From Deltaproteobacteria bacterium (lineage in GTDB: Bacteria > UBA10199 > JACPAL01): a stretch of DNA of 64,000 bases. The translations under genes were made by a program, and so were the position numbers. Every line of letters starts with the position of its first letter. Position 1 is the stretch's first letter. Positions 7,746 through 18,146 of this stretch are shown here, in pieces. The notes beneath the pieces are model-generated. The model saw nothing but the letters and a program-made list of their open reading frames with translations. It did no database searches and was not told the DNA's origin. The DNA is taken from positions 62,001 through 126,000 of the forward strand of contig JACPAK010000002.1 in the NCBI GenBank assembly GCA_016180845.1. Direction: 5' to 3'.

Positions 7746-8167
7746 AGTCTCTCTTTGAAATGGAACAGTATCTGGCGGATACCCATTCGCTGATCTGGTA
7801 CCTCACCTCGGATACCAGGCTTTCCACAGAGGCGCGGCGACGTTTTGAAATCTCCGAAAAAGGTGAGGGGATCATTTTCGTTTCCGTCATGACGATTATC
7901 GAGATGATTTATTTGCAGGAAAAGGGAAAGATTCCAAAACAACTCCTCGAGCTATTCAAGAGATCGTTTATTCAGGAGACAAATGCCAGCTTTCAAGTGG
8001 TCAGTCTTGACTATGAACTTGCCCTGTCACTTTCTAATATCCCGAGGGAAGCGGTCCCGGAAATGCCCGATCGGATCATTGCGGCGACCGCTTGCTCGTT
8101 AGGGATTCCGCTCATTACCAAAGATGAACGATTGCACCAGTGGGAAGGGGTTGTCACAATTTGGTAA
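7742..8167 (+). CDS. PIN-domain toxin, VapC-like
   Basis: A 141-residue PIN-domain ribonuclease. Acidic residues are in place: YLADTHSLIWYL near residue 12, Glu in TIIEMIYL, Asp in MPDRIIAATA, and Asp in LITKDERLH. I use the GTG at 7742 because it overlaps the antitoxin stop and has a purine-rich site upstream; an ATG at 7760 would also fit the family. It is not closely similar to the PIN toxin at 1063-1473, so this is an independent module. Confidence 0.9.
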   Translation: MKSLFEMEQYLADTHSLIWYLTSDTRLSTEARRRFEISEKGEGIIFVSVMTIIEMIYLQEKGKIPKQLLELFKRSFIQETNASFQVVSLDYELALSLSNIPREAVPEMPDRIIAATACSLGIPLITKDERLHQWEGVVTIW

Positions 8168-8185
8168 ATGCGATAAGACCCTCCT

Positions 8186-9142
8186 GTGAACCACGCCATC
8201 GCCGTTGATCTCGGCGGAACGAATCTCCGCGTTGGGCTTGTCTCTCCAGAAGGGGAGATCCTTTTTCAAGACAAGGTCCCGTCTCCTTCAAAATTAAAAA
8301 CCCAGGAGAGTCTAGAAGAGATCGCTTCGGTTATTCAAAAAGTTATCGAAGCGGGTGGCCGGAAAAAGATCGCCGGGATTGCGCTCGGGATTCCGGGGAT
8401 TGTCGACATCAAGAAAGGGGTGATTTATCAGGCGCCCCATTTTCCGAACTGGAAAAATTTAGAGATCCGTTCTTTTTTCGGAAAGAGATTTTCAACCAAA
8501 GTGGTTGTCGACAACGACTGCCACATGATCGCGCGCGGTGAGGCGTGGAAAGGGGCTGGAAAAGGACTCGAGAGTTTTATGTTGTTGACGCTGGGGACCG
8601 GGATCGGTGGTGGGATCTATTGGAAGGGGGAGATCCTTTCCGGGGATAGCGGATTTGGTGGAGAGGTGGGGCATATCGTGATCGAGACAGAGGGGAGACG
8701 GTGTGATTGCGGGAGTCGGGGTTGCCTCGAGATGTATGCCTCTGCCACAGGAATTCTTCATGAGATTGAAAAGGATACCGATGGGGGAGAGAATCGCCGG
8801 CGTTTTCTTGAGAAGATTGGGGGGATTTCCAAGGTAACTGTGGAGAAGATCTATCACGCCGCTCAGGAAGGGGATATCTACGCGCATTCCCTTTTTCAGA
8901 AGCTGGGGAAATATTTAGGGATTGGGATTGCGTCCTTAGTGAATGCGATCGGGATCGAGACGGTGATTTTGGGGGGTGGTGTGAGTGGGGCGTTTGATTT
9001 CTTCGTTGATCCCTTGAAAGAAGAGTTAGCCAGGAGGACCTACAAGGAAACCGCGAGGCGAGTGAAGATCTTGCGCGCTGCGCTAGGAGATGAGGCCGGG
9101 CTTCTCGGTGGCGCGAGGTCGATCTTGACAGCGACGCGATGA
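8186..9142 (+). CDS. ROK-family sugar kinase (glucokinase-like)
   Basis: A 318-residue ROK kinase that would phosphorylate glucose or a related sugar. The phosphate loop AVDLGGTNLRVG is at the N-terminus. The catalytic Asp lies in VVDNDCHMIARGEA, and the GTGIGGGIY loop and the ROK zinc motif CDCGSRGCLEMYAS are intact. No helix-turn-helix precedes the kinase, so it is an enzyme rather than a ROK repressor. Translation starts at GTG 8186, 18 bases after the toxin gene. Substrate specificity cannot be fixed from sequence. Confidence 0.92.
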   Translation: MNHAIAVDLGGTNLRVGLVSPEGEILFQDKVPSPSKLKTQESLEEIASVIQKVIEAGGRKKIAGIALGIPGIVDIKKGVIYQAPHFPNWKNLEIRSFFGKRFSTKVVVDNDCHMIARGEAWKGAGKGLESFMLLTLGTGIGGGIYWKGEILSGDSGFGGEVGHIVIETEGRRCDCGSRGCLEMYASATGILHEIEKDTDGGENRRRFLEKIGGISKVTVEKIYHAAQEGDIYAHSLFQKLGKYLGIGIASLVNAIGIETVILGGGVSGAFDFFVDPLKEELARRTYKETARRVKILRAALGDEAGLLGGARSILTATR

Positions 9143-9160
9143 CGACCCATATTCCTCGCT

Positions 9161-10003
9161 ATGAATTATCTTAAAACGGCCATCCTTCTCGCCTCACTGA
9201 CCGCCCTGATGCTGGTTGTCGGTCGTGCCCTTGGGGGTCGGGGTGGGATGTATTACGCCTTGATCTTCGCGGCGATTTTTAATGTCGGCAGCTATTGGTT
9301 TTCCGACAAGATTGTCCTCAAAATGTATCGTGCAAAGCCGATCACCGAGGCGGAGTCGCCTGCTCTTTACAGCACCGTGGCACAGCTCGCGCAGAAGGCA
9401 CGAATCCCGATGCCGAGACTTTATTTGATCCCGTCACCGGCGTTGAATGCCTTTGCGACCGGTCGATCTCCTCAGCATGCGGTCGTAGCGGTGACCGATG
9501 GTCTCCTGCGTCATCTGAATCGTGACGAACTAGAAGGGGTCCTCGGCCATGAACTCTCGCATGTGATCCATCGTGATATGCTGATCAGTACGATTGCAGC
9601 GACGGCCGCTGGTGCGATCTCGATGCTCGCCTCGATGGCCCGATGGGCGCTGATCTTTGGTGGTGGTCGATCCTCAAACGATCGGAATGGGCACAATCCT
9701 TTTGCCAGTATCGTCATGCTGATCGTTGCCCCTATCGCTGCGATGTTGATCCAGATGGCGGTCTCTCGTTCTCGTGAGTATGCCGCCGATCTTGGTGGGG
9801 TCAAACTTTGTGGAAATCCCCGTTCGCTCGCGAACGCCTTGAGAAAACTTCAAGCCGGTGCCGAACAGATTCCTCTGACAGCCAGTCCTGCAACAGCTCA
9901 CCTCTTCATCATGAATCCACTCTCCGGTCGTGGCCTCATGCACCTCTTCTCGACGCATCCGCCGATTGAGGAGAGAATCAAACGTCTCGAATCGATGAGA
10001 TGA
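9161..10003 (+). CDS. htpX: Membrane-bound zinc metalloprotease HtpX
   Basis: A 280-residue M48-family protease that degrades damaged membrane proteins. Two N-terminal helices (residues about 5-45) are followed by the zinc site [14 protein letters not shown] and a further helix pair. The third zinc ligand is in [13 protein letters not shown]. The C-terminal [14 protein letters not shown] is typical of HtpX. It follows the ROK gene by 18 bases. Its stop lies at the edge of an inverted-repeat element that also supplies the stop of the convergent exporter gene. Confidence 0.95.
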   Translation: MNYLKTAILLASLTALMLVVGRALGGRGGMYYALIFAAIFNVGSYWFSDKIVLKMYRAKPITEAESPALYSTVAQLAQKARIPMPRLYLIPSPALNAFATGRSPQHAVVAVTDGLLRHLNRDELEGVLGHELSHVIHRDMLISTIAATAAGAISMLASMARWALIFGGGRSSNDRNGHNPFASIVMLIVAPIAAMLIQMAVSRSREYAADLGGVKLCGNPRSLANALRKLQAGAEQIPLTASPATAHLFIMNPLSGRGLMHLFSTHPPIEERIKRLESMR

Positions 10004-10116
10004 AAATCCCCCTCCCGGCCTCCCCCTTTTTCAAAGTGGGAGGGGCGTTCATGGAACCCCACTTTAACAAAGGGGGGTTGAGGAATCCTCTGACTATAAT
10101 CTGAGGGGGGATTTTA
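10003..10116. repeat. Inverted-repeat element between htpX and the exporter gene
   Basis: AAAATCCCCCTC (10003-10014) near one end and GAGGGGGGATTTTAT (10103-10117) at the other form long complementary arms. Between them sit GGGAGGGG/CCTCCCCC and a CCCCACTTTAACAAAGGGGGG stem. It contains the convergent ends of two genes and could serve as a bidirectional terminator. The last residues of the exporter (KSPLRL, then TAG) are encoded by the element. Confidence 0.75.
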
Positions 10117-12526
10117 TTTCCCGCAATTTCAGAATGAGTGGCAAAAACACCAACGTCGACAGCAGACAGGTCCCAACACCAATCACAGCGAGCAGGCCGA
10201 TTGAATAAAGTCCCTTATGGATTGAAAAAAGCAGTCCCGCAAAACCACCGGCATTTGTCAGTGAAGCGAGGAGGCAGGTAAGCCCTGTTGTCGAAATCAC
10301 TTTTTTGAGAGACCCTTTTCCCATCTCGTCATAGCGGTGCATGAGGTGGATCGCGTTATCAATACTCATTCCCATGACCGACGGGATGATGATCATGTTG
10401 TAAAAATTGAATCGGATATCAAAAATATTCATGACCCCCATCAGCCAAAAAACCCCCATCAAAATAGATGAGATCACGAGCAGACTTTTTCGGAACGATC
10501 GAAAGTCGAGCATGACAAAGGCGAAGACCGAGAGGAGGGAGAGGATCAGGACACGTGGGATATCCTTGAACATCGTTTCGAGGACTATTCCAAAGAGACT
10601 TGCGTCGCTCGAAGGATGCCGAAGCCCGGTAGAGGTTTCGATTGTACGGATCTCCTTGGCAAATCGCATCGCATTCCGGCCGTCATCCAGTTCGAGCTTC
10701 GGTTGGGCGTTGATGAAGAAAAGGGTTCCCGGCGGTTCCGGATTTCCCATAAAAAATTCCTTGAGCTCCGTCGGGATATCCTTTTCGGCAAATGGCTTTG
10801 CCTCCTGGAGGATCTCCTTGAACCGGTCCAGATCCTTTTTTTGTTCTCCCTTGACCAGACGTATTGTGGGATCGGAGAGCATCTCACGCATCTCGCCGAT
10901 CACCTTCATCTTCTCTGGTTGATCGATCGGGAAGAGATCGTAATACGATCGTGTCGTGTCGATCGTTGAGTTCGCGGATTCCTCCTTCTTCTTTTTGAAA
11001 TAGGATTTAATCTGATCGGCTTCGTTACGATCCTGAACAATCAATACAGCCGGGTTGTTGACCCTGGAGAGGGTTGAGCGCTGCTTCTCTTTTGCGATCC
11101 GGACCTCCGGGATATCGGCGCGGATTTTTTTGGAGTCGTATTCGAAATTAATCAGGAAGGGGGAGAGGAGGGAATAGAGGCTGAAGCAACCAAAAAGTGA
11201 TAGTACTACCCACGTATGGCGGGTGGGTCCTGTCTTGGGTTCCGCCCACCCGTGCTCACCCGTTGCGCGCGGGCGGGCGCCCGACCCAAGCCACCCACCC
11301 ACCACATCTTTTTTCCCAGGAACTTTAGTTGCTCTCAGTAGATTGATTTTCTCCAATAAAACAAGCAACGCTGGGAAAAAAGAAAAATAGAGTAGAAAAA
11401 TAACGCCAAGACCGATGCCGGCAATCAATCCGAACTCCGAAAATCCGCGAAAGTCATTCACGATCAGGAGCAAAAAGGTGACCGCTACGGAGAGAACCGA
11501 GGTCAGGATCGCCGGTGCCAGGTGTCCATAAATCTCTCTCAGCCTCTCTTCCAGAGAAAGTCCGTTTTTTCTTGCCTCGTGGTAACGACTATAGATGTGG
11601 ATACCGTTTTCAATGCCGAGTCCGCCCAGTATGGCGAACAAAAAGGATGTCGTGACAGAGAGCTTCGAGATGAAGAGCGAGCCGATCGTGAAGGTGACCG
11701 GGATACCGATCAAGAGAGGGGTGAAGATCAGGAACACAACAAAAGGATTTCGGAACCGGATCAAGAGAGGGATAAAAATACAGATGCCGGAAATAAGACC
11801 GGCAAGCTTGAGATCTCGCAGGAGGGCGCGGTATTCGAGAACCTTTGAGGGGCCGGAGATGTAGAGCTTTAGCGTCGGTTCGAAGTCCGACGGTTTTTCA
11901 AGTCGGACGAACGCCTCCAATTCATCATAAAACCTTGAGGCCGATTTAAGCGAAGAATCTCGGTCGAGCGACTCCACGTAGAGGCTGAAGGTCTTTCCAT
12001 CCTGACTCACATAATATTCGCTGCGTGACGCCTCAGAGTATTCGACCCGGTATTTTTCCTCCAGATCCTTGAAGCTGAATTCATCTTCCCCTTCGAGGTC
12101 GAACAAAAACCCCTTCAACTTTTCCTTCTGGATCCTTCGATCGATCCGGTCGCGAATCTCCTGCAGATCGCCAAGCTCAAGAAAGAGCAGTTTGTATTGA
12201 TCGAAAAAATGATGCCCCGGTTTTGTGAGACTGACCTTCCCGACAAATGGAGTTGCCTTAAGCCGAGAGGCAAGATCCTTCAGGTAGGAGATTGTCCTGT
12301 CGGGATTTTCTGATTCGAGGATCAGCGGGATCCGCGTTCGATTTTCAACCTTCTTGCGGATCTGGGTCAATGTCTGGACGTTCGGATGATCGTTCGGGAG
12401 CAGATCGACAGGATCTGTGCTGATCTGGCGATAGAGTCGTATGGTTCGAGGGATGGAAAAGGCTCCGATAGCGAGGCTAACAATCAGAATGAGAGGCCAG
12501 ATTTTAAGCGCCCAGCGGGCCAGCAT
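10094..12526 (-). CDS. RND-superfamily (MMPL-type) exporter carrying a palindromic insert
   Basis: An 810-residue RND transporter with the duplicated layout: a lone N-terminal helix (about 8-28), a large periplasmic loop, five or more helices, and then a second such half. The conserved intramembrane motifs are LGGLGIENGIHIYSRYHE in the first half and GMSIDNAIHLMHRYDE in the second. Overall it is like the MMPL/HpnN group that moves lipids. A palindromic element at 11218-11303 adds WLGSGARPRATGEHGWAEP to the cytoplasmic loop between the halves. The extreme C-terminus comes from another repeat. The lipid or drug substrate is unknown. Confidence 0.88.
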   Translation of the reverse strand: MLARWALKIWPLILIVSLAIGAFSIPRTIRLYRQISTDPVDLLPNDHPNVQTLTQIRKKVENRTRIPLILESENPDRTISYLKDLASRLKATPFVGKVSLTKPGHHFFDQYKLLFLELGDLQEIRDRIDRRIQKEKLKGFLFDLEGEDEFSFKDLEEKYRVEYSEASRSEYYVSQDGKTFSLYVESLDRDSSLKSASRFYDELEAFVRLEKPSDFEPTLKLYISGPSKVLEYRALLRDLKLAGLISGICIFIPLLIRFRNPFVVFLIFTPLLIGIPVTFTIGSLFISKLSVTTSFLFAILGGLGIENGIHIYSRYHEARKNGLSLEERLREIYGHLAPAILTSVLSVAVTFLLLIVNDFRGFSEFGLIAGIGLGVIFLLYFSFFPALLVLLEKINLLRATKVPGKKDVVGGWLGSGARPRATGEHGWAEPKTGPTRHTWVVLSLFGCFSLYSLLSPFLINFEYDSKKIRADIPEVRIAKEKQRSTLSRVNNPAVLIVQDRNEADQIKSYFKKKKEESANSTIDTTRSYYDLFPIDQPEKMKVIGEMREMLSDPTIRLVKGEQKKDLDRFKEILQEAKPFAEKDIPTELKEFFMGNPEPPGTLFFINAQPKLELDDGRNAMRFAKEIRTIETSTGLRHPSSDASLFGIVLETMFKDIPRVLILSLLSVFAFVMLDFRSFRKSLLVISSILMGVFWLMGVMNIFDIRFNFYNMIIIPSVMGMSIDNAIHLMHRYDEMGKGSLKKVISTTGLTCLLASLTNAGGFAGLLFSIHKGLYSIGLLAVIGVGTCLLSTLVFLPLILKLREIKSPLRL
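11218..11303. repeat. Intragenic palindromic element, copy in the RND exporter
   Basis: An 86-base GC-rich palindrome with arms GGCGGGTGGGT (11218-11228) and ACCCACCCACC (11293-11303), which match at 10 of 11 positions. The core matches the ileS copy except at two places on each arm, and the changes compensate each other: CTTGGG with CCCAAG here, CTCGGG with CCCGAG there. It is read in frame as WLGSGARPRATGEHGWAEP, the same peptide as in IleS. Confidence 0.92.
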
Positions 12527-12590
12527 TTTTCCCTCCTCTCATTTTTTTTCTCGATTGACAACATATTGAATTCCCCTGAGAAATGTTGGT

Positions 12591-14036
12591 GTGAAGACCA
12601 ACATAACTTCTTTTGAGGAGTTCAGGTCCAGTGGAGGAAGACGACCGATCGTTGCCGAAACCCCTTGTGACTTCGAGACACCGGTCACCCTTTTTTCCAG
12701 ATGGCAGAAGGAAAAATATGCGTTTCTGCTCGAAAGTGTCGAAGGGGGGGAGCGGTGGGGACGTTACAGTTTTATCGGTCTCTTTCCTTTTTTGATTTTT
12801 AAGAGTCGTGGGGAGACGATCGAGATCGTCGAAGATGGGAAGCGGCGCTTTGAGAGGCAAAAAGATCCGCTTGATACCCTTCGTCAACTTGTGAAGAGGT
12901 TTGCGGTAGCAGGCTCCGAGACGCGATTTTCGGGGGGAGCGGTCGGTTTTGTCTCCTATGATGCTGTTCGCCTCTTCGAAAAAATTCCGGTTTTGACAAA
13001 AGACGATGGAAACTTCCCCGATCTTTTCTTTGTTTTTCCCCGTCTGATTCTTGTCCTCGATAATCTGAAGCAATCATTGCAAATCCTCTGGATTCCAAAA
13101 TCGGGAGAGGCCTCCAGAAAGGAATATGAACGGGGCAAGGCGATGATTGGACGGGTCCGGAAATCTTTGGGAGGTGGTTCGAAGAATTTGAAGAAGCAGA
13201 AAAAAGCGCGACCCTTGTCGTGGAAGAAAAACCTTACCGAGAATACTTTTTGTGAAAAGGTCTCACGGATCAAGGATTACATCATGGCGGGGGATGTGAC
13301 CCAGACTGTTTTTTCACTGCGATTCGAGACAGCGGGGCGTCGGGATCCTTTGCAAGTTTATCGAACACTCAGGCAGCTGAATCCCTCTCCTTATCTTTAT
13401 TATCTGAAGCTTGGGGAGACGATCGTCGTCGGGGGGTCGCCGGAAACAATGGTTCACCTCGAAGGAGATCAAGCGGTGCTTCGCCCGATCGCTGGTACCA
13501 GGAGACGAGGGAAGAGTGAGGAGGAAGATCTTGCTTTGGAGCACGAACTTATTGCCGATCCAAAAGAGAGGGCCGAGCATGTGATGCTTGTTGATCTCGG
13601 CCGGAACGACCTTGGTCGAGTGGCGAAGCCGGGGACTGTCGTCGTCGATCGGCTTATGACGATTGAGCGGTATTCCCATGTCATGCATATTGTTTCCAAC
13701 GTGAAGGCAACGCTTCAGGGGGGGAAAGATGCCTTTGATCTCCTGCGTGCCACCTTTCCGGCTGGCACGCTGACCGGTTCGCCAAAGATTCGTGCGATGG
13801 AGATTATTGAGGAGCTGGAGCTTTTACGGAGGGGGCCGTATGGGGGATGTGTCGGCTATTTTTCTTATAATGGGAATATGGATATGGCGATTACGATCCG
13901 ATCGGCGATCTTTCACAAGGGAAGAATCTATGTCCAGGCGGGGGCGGGGATTGTCGCTGATTCGGAGCCGAAGTTGGAGTATCAGGAGTGTTTGAATAAG
14001 GCGAAGGGGATGATGATGGCGGTGGAGGGGGTGTAA
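12591..14036 (+). CDS. trpE: Anthranilate synthase component I
   Basis: TrpE (481 residues) makes anthranilate from chorismate with ammonia supplied by TrpG. The N-terminal tryptophan-binding element ([18 protein letters not shown]) is present, so feedback inhibition is expected. The chorismate-binding signatures are intact: [25 protein letters not shown], and [18 protein letters not shown]. The start is a GTG at 12591; the upstream ATG at 12583 is out of frame. A TTGACA lies 30 bases upstream with no clear Shine-Dalgarno. The stop overlaps the trpG ATG. No leader peptide or attenuator is visible. Confidence 0.96.
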   Translation: MKTNITSFEEFRSSGGRRPIVAETPCDFETPVTLFSRWQKEKYAFLLESVEGGERWGRYSFIGLFPFLIFKSRGETIEIVEDGKRRFERQKDPLDTLRQLVKRFAVAGSETRFSGGAVGFVSYDAVRLFEKIPVLTKDDGNFPDLFFVFPRLILVLDNLKQSLQILWIPKSGEASRKEYERGKAMIGRVRKSLGGGSKNLKKQKKARPLSWKKNLTENTFCEKVSRIKDYIMAGDVTQTVFSLRFETAGRRDPLQVYRTLRQLNPSPYLYYLKLGETIVVGGSPETMVHLEGDQAVLRPIAGTRRRGKSEEEDLALEHELIADPKERAEHVMLVDLGRNDLGRVAKPGTVVVDRLMTIERYSHVMHIVSNVKATLQGGKDAFDLLRATFPAGTLTGSPKIRAMEIIEELELLRRGPYGGCVGYFSYNGNMDMAITIRSAIFHKGRIYVQAGAGIVADSEPKLEYQECLNKAKGMMMAVEGV

Positions 14037-14602
14037 TGTTACTGGTCATCGACAATTACGATTCCTTCACTTACAATCTGGTCCAATATTTTTTGGAACT
14101 TGGTGAAGAGGTTCGTGTCTTTCGGAACGACGAAATCACGGTCGATGAGATTGGGAGATTGAGACCGGCGAAGATCGTCATCTCCCCAGGCCCTTGCACG
14201 CCGAGCGAGGCTGGGATTTCGGTCCCGACCATTCAGAAATTTTCAGGAAAGATCCCGATCCTGGGTGTCTGTCTCGGCCATCAATCGATCGGGCAGGCAT
14301 TTGGCGGCAAAATTATTCGGGCCAAGAGCGTCATGCATGGCAAGACCTCGATGATCCATCATGATGGAAAGACGGTCTTTAAGGACCTGCCGAATCCCTT
14401 CGAGGCAACCCGGTATCATTCCTTGGTGATTGAAAGAGAATCTCTGCCTGATTGTCTGGAGATCACCGCCTGGACGGATGATCAAGAAATCATGGGGGTG
14501 CGACACAAATCGTTATTCATTGAAGGCGTCCAATTCCATCCCGAGTCAATCCTGACGAAGGAGGGGAAGAGGCTTCTTAAAAACTTCCTCGATCTCGTAT
14601 GA
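14036..14602 (+). CDS. trpG: Anthranilate synthase component II (glutamine amidotransferase)
   Basis: TrpG (188 residues) hydrolyses glutamine and passes ammonia to TrpE. The class I amidotransferase triad is complete: Cys in [14 protein letters not shown], and His and Glu in GVQFHPESI. The opening [17 protein letters not shown] is typical. It stands alone rather than fused to TrpD. Its start overlaps the end of trpE and its stop overlaps the trpD ATG by four bases. Confidence 0.96.
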   Translation: MLLVIDNYDSFTYNLVQYFLELGEEVRVFRNDEITVDEIGRLRPAKIVISPGPCTPSEAGISVPTIQKFSGKIPILGVCLGHQSIGQAFGGKIIRAKSVMHGKTSMIHHDGKTVFKDLPNPFEATRYHSLVIERESLPDCLEITAWTDDQEIMGVRHKSLFIEGVQFHPESILTKEGKRLLKNFLDLV

Positions 14603-15606
14603 TCTCTTTACCTTTAGAAAAACTATCGGCTGGTTCCTCCCTGACAGAAGATGAAATGGCCTCTGCCATGAAGGAGATCATGGGGGGCAAGGTTCCCGAA
14701 GGAGAAATCATCGAGTTTTTGGCACTCCTCCGGCAGAAGGGGGAGGTTGAGTCAGAAATCCTGGCGGCGGCGAAAGTCCTCAGAGAATTTTCTCTTAAAG
14801 TCTCTGTGAATACTGAAAATCTCGTCGATACCTGTGGAACGGGGGGGGACTCGAAGGGGACTTTTAATATCTCTACTGCAGCGGCTTTTGTCGTGGCCGG
14901 GGCCGGTGTGCGGGTGGCCAAACATGGAAACCGTGCCGTAAGCTCGCAAGCCGGGAGTGCGGATGTCCTGGAGGCCTTGGGGGTGAAGATCGATGTCGAG
15001 CCGATTGTGGTTCGACGCTCACTGAGTGAGGCAGGGATCGGTTTTTTCTTTGCCCCTCGCTATCACCCGGCGATGAAAAATGTCGCGGCTGCTCGAAAAA
15101 AAGTGGGGAAAACGATCTTTAATCTTTTGGGACCCTTGATCAATCCGGCAACCCCGTTGAGCCAGGTGGTCGGCATCTATGATCCGAAGAAGATGGTTTC
15201 CTATGCGCGTGTCCTGAAGGCGCTCGGATCGCGGCATGTCTGGGTTGTTCATGGCGACGATGGACTCGATGAAATTACCCTCACGGGAAAAACGAAGATA
15301 GTTGAGCTAAAGGGGGGAGAGATTCACGAATTCCAAATAGATCCCAAAGATTATGAGATCAACTACTGTCGTCCCCAGGATCTTCAGGGAAAGGAGGCCT
15401 CTCACAATGCCACACTGCTTCGTGGTTTTTTGGAAGGGTATGTTTCACCACTCCGTGATGTGGTGGTTCTGAACGCCGCTGCGGCACTGGTTGTTTCCGG
15501 GCGATCTAAAGATTTTGAGGAGGGGGTTATGTTGGCGAATCATTCATTGGACCAAGGGAAGGGGTATGAGTGTTTGAAAAAACTGATAGAAGTGACGAAT
15601 GCTTGA
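14599..15606 (+). CDS. trpD: Anthranilate phosphoribosyltransferase
   Basis: TrpD (335 residues) joins anthranilate to phosphoribosyl pyrophosphate. The glycine-rich PRPP site [16 protein letters not shown] and the KHGNRAVSS loop are intact, followed by GPLINPA and the DDGLDEITL motif. Length is normal. It overlaps trpG by four bases upstream and trpC by eight bases downstream. Confidence 0.96.
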   Translation: MISLPLEKLSAGSSLTEDEMASAMKEIMGGKVPEGEIIEFLALLRQKGEVESEILAAAKVLREFSLKVSVNTENLVDTCGTGGDSKGTFNISTAAAFVVAGAGVRVAKHGNRAVSSQAGSADVLEALGVKIDVEPIVVRRSLSEAGIGFFFAPRYHPAMKNVAAARKKVGKTIFNLLGPLINPATPLSQVVGIYDPKKMVSYARVLKALGSRHVWVVHGDDGLDEITLTGKTKIVELKGGEIHEFQIDPKDYEINYCRPQDLQGKEASHNATLLRGFLEGYVSPLRDVVVLNAAAALVVSGRSKDFEEGVMLANHSLDQGKGYECLKKLIEVTNA

Positions 15607-16381
15607 GAAGATTCTCAAATACAAGAAAGAAGAACTCGAATCGACGATGCGACGGGTCCGTTTGCCTGATGTGAAGGCGAAGGCGGAGGATGCGGAGCCG
15701 GCGAGGGATTTTCATGGAGACCTTGAGTCACTCGCTCAGCAAATAAAAATCATCGCCGAGATCAAAAAGGCCTCTCCTTCAGGTGGTGTGATTTTACAAA
15801 AATATGACCCAGTTGGCATTGCGATGCAGTATGAGGAGAATGGGGCGGCGGCGATCTCGGTCTTGACCGATGAGCATTTTTTTCAGGGAAGTTTGAAACA
15901 TCTGAGTAATGTTCATGAGGCGGTAAAACTCCCTCTGCTTCGGAAGGACTTCACATTTCACGAATACCAGATTTATGAGGCCCGAGGGGCCTTGGCCGAT
16001 GCGATCTTGCTCATTGCGCGGATTCTTGATGATTTTCAATTGAAGGATTATCTGCAGCTGGCAGGCGATTTGGGGATGGCAGCGCTTGTGGAGGTTCATG
16101 ATGAAAAAGACCTCGAACGGGCGTTGAAGGCAAAGGCGGCGGTTATAGGAATCAATAATCGTGACTTGGAGACCCTGAAAACCGATCTTGCGGTAACCGA
16201 GAGATTGGCGCCGAAAGTAGGGGCGTATCGCGATACGCCCCTACTTGTTATTTCTGAGAGTGGGATTTCAGAGAGAAAGGATATTGAGCGATTGAATAAG
16301 GTCGGGGTTCGTGTTTTTCTGATCGGAGAGGCGTTGCTTCGTGAGAAAAATCCGGGAGAGAAGTTAAGAGAACTTTTATGA
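15599..16381 (+). CDS. trpC: Indole-3-glycerol phosphate synthase with an internal palindrome
   Basis: TrpC (260 residues) closes the indole ring. It is a TIM barrel with the usual IAEIKKASPSGG and LLRKDF motifs, INNRDLETLKTD, and ISESGI near the end. Between LAP and ISESGI it is a few residues longer than usual and contains VGAYRDTPL, which is encoded by a perfect 28-base palindrome (16217-16244). The reading frame is kept. It overlaps trpD by eight bases and trpF by four. Confidence 0.96.
   Translation: MLEKILKYKKEELESTMRRVRLPDVKAKAEDAEPARDFHGDLESLAQQIKIIAEIKKASPSGGVILQKYDPVGIAMQYEENGAAAISVLTDEHFFQGSLKHLSNVHEAVKLPLLRKDFTFHEYQIYEARGALADAILLIARILDDFQLKDYLQLAGDLGMAALVEVHDEKDLERALKAKAAVIGINNRDLETLKTDLAVTERLAPKVGAYRDTPLLVISESGISERKDIERLNKVGVRVFLIGEALLREKNPGEKLRELL
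16217..16244. repeat. Perfect palindrome inside trpC
   Basis: The half-site GTAGGGGCGTATCG (16217-16230) is followed immediately by its exact reverse complement CGATACGCCCCTAC (16231-16244), with no loop. It is translated as part of TrpC. The sequence is unrelated to the long GC-rich element in rsmE, ileS and the exporter. Confidence 0.95.
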
Positions 16382-16995
16382 TCCTCGTCAAAATTTGCGG
16401 TATTACAAATATCGAAGATGCCATGGCGGCAGTGGAGTTCGGCGCTGACCTTCTCGGGTTTAATTTTTGGCCGGAGTCTCCCCGTTTTGTTCCGTTCGAA
16501 AAAGCCAAGAAAATTATCGATGAAATTCCACCGTCAGTGATGCGTGTGGGGGTTTTTGTTAATGAGCATTATGAAAATGTGAAAGACATTTCGATTGATC
16601 TTGGACTTGATTATCTTCAGTTTCATGGAGATGAACTGCCTGGGTATTGTGATCAATTTGCGACACCTTACTGGAAGGCCTTTCGTCTCCAGAGCGAAAG
16701 AGATATCGATCTGATGAAAAAATATCATTGTGATTATTATCTCGTCGATGCCTATGTAGAGAGTCAGCGAGGAGGAACAGGGCTGACAGGAAATTGGGAA
16801 CTGGCACGGCAGGCAAAAGAAGTTGGGAAGGTGATTCTCGCCGGCGGATTGACACCGCAGAATGTGGAAATGGCGATTCAGGTGGTAGGGCCGGATGGGG
16901 TTGATGTCGCTAGCGGAGTCGAAGAGAAGCTTGGGAAGAAAGATCACGAAAAGATGGAGGAATTTATTGTGAGGGCGAAGGGGCATATCCAATGA
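16378..16995 (+). CDS. trpF: Phosphoribosylanthranilate isomerase
   Basis: TrpF (205 residues) performs the Amadori rearrangement between TrpD and TrpC. The catalytic Cys is in [12 protein letters not shown], the phosphate-binding and glycine motifs [10 protein letters not shown] and [14 protein letters not shown] are intact, and FWPESPRFV is a family marker. It is separate from TrpC, unlike in enteric bacteria. It overlaps both neighbours by four bases. Confidence 0.96.
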   Translation: MILVKICGITNIEDAMAAVEFGADLLGFNFWPESPRFVPFEKAKKIIDEIPPSVMRVGVFVNEHYENVKDISIDLGLDYLQFHGDELPGYCDQFATPYWKAFRLQSERDIDLMKKYHCDYYLVDAYVESQRGGTGLTGNWELARQAKEVGKVILAGGLTPQNVEMAIQVVGPDGVDVASGVEEKLGKKDHEKMEEFIVRAKGHIQ

Positions 16996-18146
16996 GTCAT
17001 TTGCCAGACAGGGGCGGTCTTTTCGGGGAGTTTGGCGGCCAATATGTCGCTGAGACCTTGATGCCGGCGCTCAAGGAACTGGAAGAGGCGTATCGTCGGA
17101 TTGCGCGATCAAAAAAATTTAAGGAAGAATTCAATCAACTGGCCCGAGATTATATCGGAAGGCCGACACCGCTTTATTTCGCGAAAAGGTTGTCGGAAGA
17201 AATCGGTGGGGCGAAGATTTATCTCAAGCGTGAGGATCTTTGTCACACCGGCGCTCACAAGATCAACAATACCTTGGGCCAATGTTTGCTGGCCCAACGG
17301 ATGGGGAAGAAGAGGATCATCGCCGAGACCGGTGCAGGACAGCATGGCGTCGCGACCGCGACGATGGCGGCCCTCCTCGGGATTCCTTGCGAGGTCTACA
17401 TGGGGGAAGAGGATATCGAGCGGCAATCTCTGAATGTTTTTCGGATGAAACTCCTCGGTGCGAAGGTGAAACCGGTTAGTTCAGGAAGTCGGACTCTCAA
17501 GGATGCCTTGAACGAGGCGCTTCGGGATTGGATCACGAATATCCGGACGACCTATTATGTGATCGGCTCTGTCGCGGGGCCGCATCCGTATCCGATGATC
17601 GTCAGGGATTTTCAGTCGATCATTGGAAGAGAGGTCCAATATCAATTCCGTAGGCCGGATTGCCTGATCGCCTGTGTCGGCGGCGGTTCCAACGCGATTG
17701 GCCTTTTTCATCCGTTCTTAAAGGATCGTTCGGTTCGGATGATCGGTGTCGAGGCGGCCGGTGCAGCGACATTGGCGAAGGGCAGGGTAGGAGTTTTACA
17801 TGGATCCAAATCGTATCTCTTGCAGGATCGGGAGGGACAGGTGCGGACGACACACTCGATCTCAGCCGGGCTTGATTATCCCGGTGTCGGGCCGGAGCAT
17901 AGCTATCTAAAAGAAGCGAAGAGAGTTCAATACGTGACGGTGAATGATCGAGAGGCGCTTCAAGGTTTAAAACTCCTCTCCGAGACAGAGGGGATCATCC
18001 CGGCGCTCGAATCAGCCCACGCGATCTATTTCGGTACCCGGTACGCACGGAAGCTGCCGAAAAATAAGGTGATTGTTATTAATCTCTCCGGACGAGGAGA
18101 TAAAGATATGGGGACGATTGCGAAGTATGTCGCGAATCTCAAATAA
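16992..18146 (+). CDS. trpB: Tryptophan synthase beta chain
   Basis: TrpB (384 residues) condenses indole with serine using pyridoxal phosphate. The cofactor lysine is in [13 protein letters not shown], the phosphate-binding loop is [10 protein letters not shown], and [13 protein letters not shown] is at the N-terminus. It is the standard TrpB1 type that pairs with TrpA. It overlaps trpF by four bases and trpA by 20 bases. Confidence 0.97.
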   Translation: MSHLPDRGGLFGEFGGQYVAETLMPALKELEEAYRRIARSKKFKEEFNQLARDYIGRPTPLYFAKRLSEEIGGAKIYLKREDLCHTGAHKINNTLGQCLLAQRMGKKRIIAETGAGQHGVATATMAALLGIPCEVYMGEEDIERQSLNVFRMKLLGAKVKPVSSGSRTLKDALNEALRDWITNIRTTYYVIGSVAGPHPYPMIVRDFQSIIGREVQYQFRRPDCLIACVGGGSNAIGLFHPFLKDRSVRMIGVEAAGAATLAKGRVGVLHGSKSYLLQDREGQVRTTHSISAGLDYPGVGPEHSYLKEAKRVQYVTVNDREALQGLKLLSETEGIIPALESAHAIYFGTRYARKLPKNKVIVINLSGRGDKDMGTIAKYVANLK

